Source: Psychrobacillus glaciei (GTDB lineage Bacteria > Bacillota > Bacilli > Bacillales_A > Planococcaceae). Taken from it: a DNA stretch of 64,000 bases. The notes below the pieces were generated by a model. The model was not told the origin of the DNA. It saw only the letters and a program-made list of their open reading frames with translations, and did not search any database. Location of the stretch: the NCBI RefSeq assembly GCF_008973485.1, contig NZ_CP031223.1:868001-932000 (forward strand), read 5' to 3'. Positions 45,301 through 53,619 of the stretch are shown here, in pieces; the stretch's first letter is position 1, and each line of letters starts with the position of its first letter. Made by a program: the position numbers and the translations under genes.

Positions 45301-47528
45301 CAAAAGGGGAAAAAATTGGTGGAGGCCCAGTAACTATCAAACAAGATGGTGCATTCTCAATCGATGTTGCCAACTTAATTGAAGGGGAAAACTCAGTCGT
45401 AATCCACATTTCTGATGCAGCAAGTAATAAAGTGGACTACAAATATACAATAATTGCGAAAAATACCATTTCTTATTCAGTGAATACAGATAAACTTGGA
45501 CTTCAAGTTGGAGATCAAGGGAATATAACAGTTACTGAAACAACAACAAAATTAGATGGGACAACATCTGTAAAAGACGTGACCGCACAAGCGACATTCG
45601 CAAGTTCGCATGATACAATTGCGAAAGTAGAAAATGGTATTGTAACAGCGGTAGCTGCAGGCGAGGCAGTCATTGATGTTAAATATGCAGACCAATTAAT
45701 CCAACAGGTTCAAGTAGTAGTAACAGAAGCACCTGTTCCAGATGTTATTACACTAATAGTAAATAACACGGTAGTTAATTTAACAGTAGGGGGAACCAAA
45801 CAGCTTATTGTTACAGAAGTGACTACTCCGAACCATGGCGAACCGACAGATAATATAGTAACGGAAGATGCGGAATATGTAGTTGATGATGAAAGTATCG
45901 CAACAGTAGTAGAAGGATTAGTTACTGCGAAAGCAGCAGGAAAAGCGAAGGTTACAATTACACATAATGGACATGAAGCGACTGTAAATGTAACTGTTAC
46001 AGATGAAGAAGTAATTCCGAACCCGGAACCAGTAGTTACATTAACAGTCGATACTAAAGACATAAAATTAACAACTGGTCGTACAAATCAACTGAACGTG
46101 ACTGAAACTTCCACACCAGCAGAAGGGGAAGCAACAGTAAAAGACGTAACTGCAAAAGCAACATACGTTGTTGCAAATGAAAAAATAGCAACAGTATCAA
46201 CAGGTGGTTTAGTAACTGCAAAAGCAAAAGGAACGACTACTATTATCATTAAATATGGCGAAAACACAGTAGAAGTAAAAGTAACAGTGACAGATCCAGT
46301 AGTGAATACAGATACTGGCGGTGGCGGATCATATTACCCATCACAACCAAAAGTAGAAGATATGAAGGTTGAAACTGGAACAACGATTGCCAATACAACG
46401 GTTAAGCGCACAACAGAATTAGATGGAACTGTAAAAGATTCGGTCACTCTAAACGCGCAAAATGTAAAAGATTCGATTAAAAAGTTAAAAGAACAAAATC
46501 AAGACACTGCAAGAATCGTAATTTCAGATAATGAAGATAAAGTAAATGAAGTTAATGTAGCGATTCCAAAAGACGCAGTGAATGCATTTGCAGATGGTAA
46601 AGCAAACTTAGAAATTTTCATGGCAAATGGGCATATCTACATTCCGCAAACTTCGATGCAAGATTTCGGAAAAGATCTCAACTTCCGTGTCGTTCCGTTG
46701 AAAGAGGAAGCGAAGAAAAATGTTGTCGAAGAACGTGCTAAAAAAGACACATTAGTTCAAAAGGTAGCTGGGAATAAAAAAGTAAACGTGTTAGGTCGTC
46801 CAATGGAAATCGAAACAAATATGCAAAATCGTTCGGTCGATTTAACATTACCGCTTCCAAAAAATGTTACACAAGAACAACTAGATAACTTAGCTATTTT
46901 CATCGAACATAGCGATGGAACAAAAGAGCTAGTTCAAGGAAAAATAGTAGAGTTTGAAAAAGATACAAAAGGAATCCAATTTACGACCAACAAATTCTCT
47001 ACCTTTACGATTTTGTACGTAGAAGGTGCTGCGAAGTATTTTGCTCAACAATCATGTGACGAAAATGCGAAAGCAAGTTGCCTGAAAGTGAACAAAGCAA
47101 TACCTATGTACGTATTAGAAAACAATCGCTTGAAAAAAGTGGGCGAAGCAGTAAAAGGACAAAATCTAGCGGTTAAACAAACGATTTCTCCGATGCTTGG
47201 TCTAGGTGGAGACATCTGGTTAGAAAGAACAGCAGCCATTTCTTACGAAACACCTTCGAAAGAAATGATCGCTAAAAACCAATTACCAGCGAACAAGCGT
47301 CCAAAACAAATGTGGAAAGGCCTTGAGCTAACTCCAGGTCAAATTGGTAAAGTTACCATTCTTGAAGACACTGTTATTTGGGAATCCATTGACAAAACAA
47401 CGAAACTGCCAAGAGTATTGAAGAAAGGCGAACAATATCGAGTTTATCGTTATGTTCCAGGCATGTACCAAATCGGTGATAAACAATATATCGTGCAAGA
47501 TTCAAACGTAGTTCTACTAAAAAAATAA
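42363..47528 (+). CDS. Giant secreted subtilase 1 (S8 protease with PA, Big_2 and shared C-terminal module)
   Basis: 1721 aa, TTG start after AAAAGGGGAAA. A signal peptide (about 1-29) and an I9-type propeptide (about 75-175) precede the catalytic domain, with Asp225 (VVDTGIDYKHPEF), His289 (SHGTHVSG) and Ser612 (GTSMATPH). A PA domain is inserted between His and Ser (about 430-560; VLVSRGDTTFADKI). Beta domains of fibronectin-like type follow (about 690-1030), then three Big_2 Ig-like repeats (about 1035-1315; each ends like IVTAVAAGEAVIDVKY). A Gly-rich hinge (TGGGGSYYPSQPK) leads into a C-terminal module of about 395 residues shared with the next two proteases. Expected to be an extracellular or wall-associated protease. 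Confidence 0.92.
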   Translation: MGKLKYTKFCSSILAFVMVLSMLTPFTVLANEQQAAPIVNNSQSESNLLAKAAIDEQLSLLNGKATLHKDLKGLAGDEEVSVIIHLSEKPVALEKGIKELTGKKFSSSEAVSVEKKVISQQKLVEKEMNAKSISYKEGYSFHTVLNGFGAKVKASDLEKILEIDGVTLIEPDEIRFALDNEESENADAINGNIGEANNTSISFLGIEKVWAKGIKGKGIKVGVVDTGIDYKHPEFAGVYKGGKNFVPNDGDYARHRDDNDPYETAPLDRDPNNPNTPVTQSGSTFVTSHGTHVSGTIAGIGANEFRISGLAPEVELHVYRVLGAYGSGYTSWVIRGIEAAVEEGMDVINLSLGGPSMSSVTADAFAINNAMLAGTVAAVATGNSGSARGSIGSPATAALGIAVGNSTNPTITEKGATLKVKAESYDKSYDLNFMAYKFGDKPGEQLTGEYDLVAIPNFGAAKDYEGIDIKGKVVLVSRGDTTFADKIDVAKKAGAVAVLIHNNTGTGLINSNQSSGFNFITTFDMTFPEGTLLRTALASKPGKVSFSNFTNTVTGGDTLSSSSSRGPTNPDFDIKPDVVAPGTNIMSTIPMYGKDDPGADYSGAFARKTGTSMATPHIAAISALILQANPAWTPFDVKVALSNTAKLLNTTSYDVFAQGPGRVQPFEAAFPTVLAYALDSNSIQRQIIEHEKGTVRFGKLSEISEKDILVTKKIRVEDVAKLGGDYTVDVQITKAFTGATVTVNKPAFKLNGTEMIDVTLKAPKTVVSAAAEILGYVYIRGNGKEISLPFAAEFTPNNIKAVGVSGVKVSDYDLSFHSKSTKKSSTVSGVLGGTGTTKYGEISVELSNLLNNGDEIGTVYYNAGSVPSVPGPVSYSIDGKYTNGNDEIVNMPDGAYSLAIYASNTSGSTTYGDADPEPLFVKSILSTIDTAETHETLKSEYQFNGTIVDDYIKFIKALVAIGYKFDVNEKLSVSYEALNAKGEKIGGGPVTIKQDGAFSIDVANLIEGENSVVIHISDAASNKVDYKYTIIAKNTISYSVNTDKLGLQVGDQGNITVTETTTKLDGTTSVKDVTAQATFASSHDTIAKVENGIVTAVAAGEAVIDVKYADQLIQQVQVVVTEAPVPDVITLIVNNTVVNLTVGGTKQLIVTEVTTPNHGEPTDNIVTEDAEYVVDDESIATVVEGLVTAKAAGKAKVTITHNGHEATVNVTVTDEEVIPNPEPVVTLTVDTKDIKLTTGRTNQLNVTETSTPAEGEATVKDVTAKATYVVANEKIATVSTGGLVTAKAKGTTTIIIKYGENTVEVKVTVTDPVVNTDTGGGGSYYPSQPKVEDMKVETGTTIANTTVKRTTELDGTVKDSVTLNAQNVKDSIKKLKEQNQDTARIVISDNEDKVNEVNVAIPKDAVNAFADGKANLEIFMANGHIYIPQTSMQDFGKDLNFRVVPLKEEAKKNVVEERAKKDTLVQKVAGNKKVNVLGRPMEIETNMQNRSVDLTLPLPKNVTQEQLDNLAIFIEHSDGTKELVQGKIVEFEKDTKGIQFTTNKFSTFTILYVEGAAKYFAQQSCDENAKASCLKVNKAIPMYVLENNRLKKVGEAVKGQNLAVKQTISPMLGLGGDIWLERTAAISYETPSKEMIAKNQLPANKRPKQMWKGLELTPGQIGKVTILEDTVIWESIDKTTKLPRVLKKGEQYRVYRYVPGMYQIGDKQYIVQDSNVVLLKK

Positions 47529-47550
47529 TTATAGTGTTCTAGTTCAATGG

Positions 47551-47595
47551 ATCGTTCTTAGTCATATTAATTATGACTGGGAGCGATTTTTTTGC
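47551..47595 (+). terminator. Terminator of protease 1
   Basis: Stem ATCGTTCTTAGTCATA / TATGACTGGGAGCGAT (16 bp, several G-T pairs) followed by seven T, 22 bp after the stop; same family as the hairpins at 41.2, 53.2 and 58.5 kb. The rest of the 546-bp spacer is AT-rich leader for protease 2. Confidence 0.85.
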
Positions 47596-48013
47596 TTATA
47601 AAGGTACAAAAGATATAACTGAATTTAGTAGTTGTGACTTAATTAATATTATACGGTTTTAGAGATTCAGATTTTCATTATCCGACTAACTAAAAAGTAT
47701 ATACAAGTTGTGAGATAGATCAACTATGAAAATATATACATTAAAATTGAAATAATGCTTATCATGAAGAATATAATTCTAAACTCTCACTAAATTATTT
47801 ATTCATAGAACTTGGATTAGTAAGTATGAATAAAAATTCAAGTAAACTTATATGAAAACTCGTGTTAATAAATTTTCTTTAATAAACAAAGAGTTGTATT
47901 TTTGTAAAGAGTGCATCAATGAATAAGTATACAAACTCATTAGATATGTATAAGTATATAATTCCGAATAATTTAATAATGCTGAATTTTAATAGTTTTC
48001 AAACTATTAAAAA

Positions 48014-48070
48014 TGTGATAAGTTGGTAATGTCGCATGAATTATGCGAAATTAGGGGAAAAGGGGAAATA
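48014..48070 (+). promoter_or_regulatory. Conserved leader with hairpin, protease 2
   Basis: GTGATAAGTTGGTAATGTCG, then the perfect hairpin TCGCAT-GAATT-ATGCGA (48032-48048), then AAATTAGGGGAAAAGGGGAA. Nearly the same words precede protease 1. Confidence 0.5.
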
Positions 48071-48074
48071 AGAT

Positions 48075-51000
48075 TTGAAAAAATTGAAGTTTACTAAGTT
48101 CTTCAGTAGTATTCTTGCTTTCGTAATGGTTCTTTCTATGCTATCGCCATTCTCGGTATTAGCAAACGAGCAGCAATCAGTACCATTGGTAAATGATGGT
48201 CAAAGCGAAAGTGATTTACTTGTAAAAGCAGCTATTGATGAACAATTAAATTTGTTAAATAGTGAGGCAACCATTCACCAAGATTTGAAAGGGGTTACAG
48301 GCGACAAAGATGTACCTGTCATCATTCATTTATCAGAAAAACCAGTAGCACTTGAAAAAGGTATTAAAGAGTTTGCTGGCAAAAAATTCACAAGTTCGGA
48401 TGCAGCTTCTGTGGAAAAGAAAGTAAATACACAGCAAATGAACGTACTAAAAGAATTGAAAGTAAAGAAAATCTCTTTTAAACAAGGTTTTTCTTACGAT
48501 ACAGTTCTCAATGGTTTTGCGGCAACGGTAAAAGCAGACGATTTACCGAAGCTTCTTGAAATTGATGGCGTCGTGCTAGTCGAGCCTGATGAAATGAGAT
48601 ATGCTCTCGGCGAACCATCTAAAGTTGACAGCGATGTTAAAGCAGCAATGTTGACGAGTGTTCCATTCCTAGAGATTGAAAAACTTTGGTCTAAAGACAT
48701 TAAAGGACAAGGGGTTAAAGTAGCTGTTCTTGATACTGGAATTGACTATAATCACCCTGAATTCGCTGGCGTTTATAAAGGCGGGAAGAACTATATTACA
48801 CACACTAGCCAATATGCACGTCCGCGCACAGATAACGATCCATACGAGACATCTCCATTGGACCGTGCTGCAACTACAGCAGAGTTCAATGCGCAAGGGG
48901 ATTCCTTCTACACATCCCATGGAACACACGTTGCGGGAACAATTGCGGCAATTGGTGCAAATAAATATGGCATTAAAGGGCTTGCTCCCAAAGTGGAGTT
49001 GTATGCATACCGAGTATTAGGTGGTTATGGAAGTGGTGCATCATCGGGAATTATTAAAGCGATTGATGATTCTGTTAAGGACGGAATGAATGTTATTAAC
49101 CTGTCGCTTGGGGGAACTTCAAACAGTTCTACTGCATCGGACTCCATTGCTATTAATAATGCTATGTTAGGGGGAACAGTAGCTGTTGTTGCTACAGGAA
49201 ACTCGGGACCAAATCGGGGGACAATCGGAAATCCATCTACAGCTGCACTTGGAATAGCAGTAGGGAACTCAACGAATCCAGAAGAAAGTTTTGCAGCAAG
49301 TGTTTCTGTAAATGCAGGAGCTTACAGCAAAACTTCTATTGTAAAATTGATGGGTGTTAAATTTGGAGAACAGTTGGCTCCGGCATTAGAAGGTGAATTC
49401 GATGTCGTTGCAATACCTGGTGTAGGTAATTCTAAAGATTTCACAGGTATCGATGTTAAAGATAAAGTAGCACTTATTTCTCGTGGAGATATAGCGTTTG
49501 TTGACAAAATTGCAAATGCAAAAGCGGCAGGAGCAAAAGCAGTTTTAATTCATAACTCTTTAACCGGATCGGGTACACCTGGACCAGCGGATGTATTCCT
49601 TGGTGACTCATTCCAATTCATTCCAGCATTTGATATGTCTTATACTGAAGGAAAGGCGCTTCGCGATGCATTAGGAACCGGAACGGGAAAAGTTTCATTC
49701 AGTAATATTACGTCATCATTTACGACAGGTGATGAAATGAACTCTTCTAGTTCACGTGGACCTGCAAATCCTGATTACGATATTAAACCGGACGTAGTTG
49801 CGCCTGGAACAAATATTATGTCTTCAGTTCCTGCTTATGGAAAAGACTTTCCAAACGCGGATTATAGTGAATCATATGATAGATACACAGGTACTTCAAT
49901 GGCGACACCACATATTGCGGGAATTGCAGCATTAATTCGTCAGGCACACCCTGAATGGACGCCGTTCGATGTTAAAGTAGCATTATCAAATACTGCAAAA
50001 GTACTTGATACGAAGTCGTTTGACGTATTCGCACAAGGACCGGGGCGAGTTCAACCTTACGAAGCTGCATACCCGAAAATCCTTGCATATGCGCTTGATA
50101 AAACAATACTTAGCAACAAAGTAGTAAACAACGAAAAAGGTACGGTGACATTTGGCAAGCTCGGTCAGGTAAAAGACGGTGATGTTACCGTGAAAAAACA
50201 AATTAGGGTGAAAGATATCGCTGGAAACGGGGGGCAATACACGGTCCGAGTTGAAACGACAAAAGCATTTGGTGCCGCAAAGGTTACTGTGAATAAACCA
50301 ACATTTACTTTGAATGGTACAGAATTAATTGAACTGACATTGTTTGCTCCGAAAGCAACAGGAAAAGCTGGAGACGAAATTCTCGGTTACATTTATATAG
50401 AAGGAAATGGAACTCAAATTTCATTGCCATTTGCAGCCGATTTCTCACCGAAAACTTTAGCTACAGGAGTACATTATGTCAAGCTTACAGATCACGATAT
50501 ATCATTTAATCCAGATGTGGAGAAAGTTTTGCCAGTTATGTCACTCCAGTTAGTTGGAAGCTACGGCTCAAACTATATTAGGTTACATGATTTGTTAAGT
50601 GCTAATTTTAACGAAGATATTGGTCATATTAGTGCTGCGAATAGCCGTATTGCAGGATTGTATACGCTTCCAATGACGGACAAGTATACAAATTTAGATA
50701 ATGAGATAGTACCAATTCCTGAAGGAGTTTATATGACTTCGTTTTATGCACAATTGTCAACAGGAGCTAAAGCTTGGTATGGCAATTGGGATTTTGAACC
50801 ACTTTTTGTGAAAAACAGTGCTGCGAAAGTTGAGGCGGCAAAATCACACAATACAATCGAATCTAGCTATATATTTAAAGGGGAAATTATTGACAAATAT
50901 TTTGATTTCCAAGAGCCTTTATCTAAAATTGGTATGGATTTTGATGTTAATAAAAAACTATTCGTTACGTACGACTTAACGAATGCCGAAGGTAAGAAAA

Positions 51001-53210
51001 TTGGTGAAGGCCAAGTTGCTTTTGGAAAAGATGGCGCATTCTCACTTAATCTTACAGATTTAACTCTGGGTGAAAACACAGTGACAATCTACGTTAATGA
51101 TGCGGCAAGAAATAAAGCGGAGTACAAATATACAATACTTGCAAAAGATACCGTTTCTTATTCAGTAAATACAGATAAAATTGACCTACAAGTTGGAGAT
51201 CAAGCGAATCTAAAGGTTACTGAAACAACAAAAAAATTAGATGGGACAACAGATGAAAAAGATGTGACTGCACAAGCGACATTCGAAAGTTCGCTTAATG
51301 CAATTGCGAAAGTAGAAAATGGAATTGTAACAGCGGTAGCTGCAGGTGAGGCAATTATTGATGTTATATATAATAATGAATTGATTCAACAAGTTCGAGT
51401 AGTAGTAAAAGAAGTACCTGTCCTAGATGTTATTACACTAATAGTAAATAACACGGAAGTTAATTTAACAGTAGGGGACACTGAACAGCTTACTGTTACA
51501 GAAATGACTACTTTAAAAGATGGAGAAGTTAAAAAGAATGAAGTAACAAAAGATGCAGAATATGTAGTTGATGAAGATAGTATCGCAACAGTGGTAGAGG
51601 GATTAGTTACTGCAAAAAAAGCAGGAACAACGAAGGTTACAATTACACATGGTGACATTGAAGTGATTGTAGACGTAACTGTTACAGATAAAGTAGTAGT
51701 TCCGAATCCAGACCCAGTTGTTACTTTATCGGTAGATAATACAGATATAAAATTAACAACTGGCGGTACAAGTAAACTTGTAGTGGAGGAAACGTCAAAA
51801 CCTGTAGAAGGTGAAGCAACAGTAAAAGACGTAACTTCAGAAGCAAAATACGTTGTTGCGGATAATAAAGTAGTAACAGTAGAAAAAGGATTAGTAACTG
51901 CAAAAGCAAAAGGAACAACTACAATTACAATTGAACATGGTAAAAACAAAGTGGAAGTAAAAGTAACAGTGACAGATCCAGTAGTGAATCCAGGTACTAG
52001 TGGTGGCGGATCATCAACCCCATCACAACCAAAAGTAGAAGATATTAAGGCTGAAACTGGAACAACTATTGCCAATACAACGGTTAAGCGTACTACAGAA
52101 TTAGATGGAACTGTAAAAGATTCGGTAACTCTAAACGCGCAAAATGTAAAAGATTCGATTAATAAATTAAAACAACAAAATCAAGACACTGCAAGAATCG
52201 TAATTTCAGATAATGAAGATAAAGTAAATGAAGTTAATGTAGCGATTCCAAAAGACGCAGTAAATGCATTTTCTGAAGGTAAAGCAAATCTAGAAATTTT
52301 CACAGCAAATGGCCATATCTATATTCCACAAACTTCGATGAAAGATTTCGGAAAAGATCTCAACTTCCGTGTCGTTCCGATGAAAGAGGAAGCGAAGAAA
52401 AATGTGGTCGAAGAAAGAGCTAAAAAAGACACATTAGTACAAAAAGTAGTTGGGAATAAAAAAGTAAACGTGTTAGGACGTCCAATGGAAATTGAAACGA
52501 ATATGCAAAATCGTTCGGTCGACTTAACATTACCGCTTCCAAAAAATGCTACACAAGAACAACTAGATAACTTAGCTATTTTCATCGAACATAGCGATGG
52601 AACAAAAGAGCTAGTTCAAGGAAAATTAGTAGAGTATGAAAAAGATACAAAAGGAATCCAATTTACAGTCAACAAATTCTCTACCTTTACGATTTTGTAC
52701 GCAGAAGGTGCAGCCAAGTATTTTGCTCAACACTCATGTGACGAAAATGCGAAAGCTAGTTGCCTGCAAGTGAACAAAACAACACCTATGTACGTATTAG
52801 AAAACAATCGCTTGAAAAAAGTAGGCGAAGCAGTAAAAGGACAAAATCTAGCGGTTAAACAAACGATTTCTCCGATGCTTGGTCTAGGTGGAAACATCTG
52901 GTTAGAACGAACAGCAGCCATTTCTTACGAAACACCTTCGAAAGAAATGGTCGCTAAAAACCAATTACCAGCGAACAAACGTCCAAAACAAATGTGGAAA
53001 GGCCTTGAGCTAACTCCAGGTCAAATTGGTAAAGTTACCATTCTTGAAGACACTGTTATTTGGGAATCCATTGACAAAACAACGAAACTGCCAAGAGTAT
53101 TGAAGAAAGGCGAACAATATCGAGTATATCGTTATGTTCCAGGCATGTACCAAATCGGTGATAATCAATATATCGTCCAAGATTCAAATGTAGTTCTCAT
53201 CAAAAAATAA
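48075..53210 (+). CDS. Giant secreted subtilase 2 (paralogue of subtilase 1)
   Basis: 1711 aa, TTG start after AAAAGGGGAAA. Same architecture as protease 1: signal peptide, I9-type propeptide, S8 domain with Asp220 (AVLDTGIDYNHPEF), His282 (SHGTHVAG) and Ser608 (GTSMATPH), inserted PA domain (VALISRGDIAFVDKI), beta domains, three Big_2 repeats (about 1030-1305), Gly/Ser hinge (GTSGGGSSTPSQPK) and the shared C-terminal module. The catalytic half has clearly diverged from protease 1 in surface segments (for example the loop after the catalytic Asp), so substrate preference may differ, whereas the last ~1.2 kb is nearly identical to proteases 1 and 3. Confidence 0.92.
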   Translation: MKKLKFTKFFSSILAFVMVLSMLSPFSVLANEQQSVPLVNDGQSESDLLVKAAIDEQLNLLNSEATIHQDLKGVTGDKDVPVIIHLSEKPVALEKGIKEFAGKKFTSSDAASVEKKVNTQQMNVLKELKVKKISFKQGFSYDTVLNGFAATVKADDLPKLLEIDGVVLVEPDEMRYALGEPSKVDSDVKAAMLTSVPFLEIEKLWSKDIKGQGVKVAVLDTGIDYNHPEFAGVYKGGKNYITHTSQYARPRTDNDPYETSPLDRAATTAEFNAQGDSFYTSHGTHVAGTIAAIGANKYGIKGLAPKVELYAYRVLGGYGSGASSGIIKAIDDSVKDGMNVINLSLGGTSNSSTASDSIAINNAMLGGTVAVVATGNSGPNRGTIGNPSTAALGIAVGNSTNPEESFAASVSVNAGAYSKTSIVKLMGVKFGEQLAPALEGEFDVVAIPGVGNSKDFTGIDVKDKVALISRGDIAFVDKIANAKAAGAKAVLIHNSLTGSGTPGPADVFLGDSFQFIPAFDMSYTEGKALRDALGTGTGKVSFSNITSSFTTGDEMNSSSSRGPANPDYDIKPDVVAPGTNIMSSVPAYGKDFPNADYSESYDRYTGTSMATPHIAGIAALIRQAHPEWTPFDVKVALSNTAKVLDTKSFDVFAQGPGRVQPYEAAYPKILAYALDKTILSNKVVNNEKGTVTFGKLGQVKDGDVTVKKQIRVKDIAGNGGQYTVRVETTKAFGAAKVTVNKPTFTLNGTELIELTLFAPKATGKAGDEILGYIYIEGNGTQISLPFAADFSPKTLATGVHYVKLTDHDISFNPDVEKVLPVMSLQLVGSYGSNYIRLHDLLSANFNEDIGHISAANSRIAGLYTLPMTDKYTNLDNEIVPIPEGVYMTSFYAQLSTGAKAWYGNWDFEPLFVKNSAAKVEAAKSHNTIESSYIFKGEIIDKYFDFQEPLSKIGMDFDVNKKLFVTYDLTNAEGKKIGEGQVAFGKDGAFSLNLTDLTLGENTVTIYVNDAARNKAEYKYTILAKDTVSYSVNTDKIDLQVGDQANLKVTETTKKLDGTTDEKDVTAQATFESSLNAIAKVENGIVTAVAAGEAIIDVIYNNELIQQVRVVVKEVPVLDVITLIVNNTEVNLTVGDTEQLTVTEMTTLKDGEVKKNEVTKDAEYVVDEDSIATVVEGLVTAKKAGTTKVTITHGDIEVIVDVTVTDKVVVPNPDPVVTLSVDNTDIKLTTGGTSKLVVEETSKPVEGEATVKDVTSEAKYVVADNKVVTVEKGLVTAKAKGTTTITIEHGKNKVEVKVTVTDPVVNPGTSGGGSSTPSQPKVEDIKAETGTTIANTTVKRTTELDGTVKDSVTLNAQNVKDSINKLKQQNQDTARIVISDNEDKVNEVNVAIPKDAVNAFSEGKANLEIFTANGHIYIPQTSMKDFGKDLNFRVVPMKEEAKKNVVEERAKKDTLVQKVVGNKKVNVLGRPMEIETNMQNRSVDLTLPLPKNATQEQLDNLAIFIEHSDGTKELVQGKLVEYEKDTKGIQFTVNKFSTFTILYAEGAAKYFAQHSCDENAKASCLQVNKTTPMYVLENNRLKKVGEAVKGQNLAVKQTISPMLGLGGNIWLERTAAISYETPSKEMVAKNQLPANKRPKQMWKGLELTPGQIGKVTILEDTVIWESIDKTTKLPRVLKKGEQYRVYRYVPGMYQIGDNQYIVQDSNVVLIKK

Positions 53211-53216
53211 TTAACA

Positions 53217-53260
53217 AATCGCTCCTAGTCATATCAATAATGACCGGGGGCGATTTTTTT
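53217..53260 (+). terminator. Terminator of protease 2
   Basis: Stem AATCGCTCCTAGTCAT / ATGACCGGGGGCGATT with G-T pairs and seven T, 6 bp after the stop. Remaining spacer to 53619 is AT-rich; nothing else recognised. Confidence 0.85.
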
Positions 53261-53619
53261 ACCAAACAAGTGGGAATGAGTCTTGATAAAAATGGTGCTA
53301 TAAATATTCAGTTTTCATTTAATAAAAGAATAATGCATGGAGAAGTTGGAAATTGAGTAGTTGTTTAAGAGATTAAACTTTGGTTGAAGGATAGCGAGTA
53401 CTCCTAAATATATTTCGTGAAGTTTATTATATTCTTATATGAAATAGTTACTTTATATTCTAAAGTTCTGAACATTCAGTTTTTAGTAATATAATTGTAA
53501 TATTATAAATACAAAAATACATTTATAATAATCTAATAATATGGTAAATTCAATATTGCCACACTTTTTGGTTTATTTTGTTTCTAATGGTGTGAACTAG
53601 AATACAAGGGGGAAATAAT

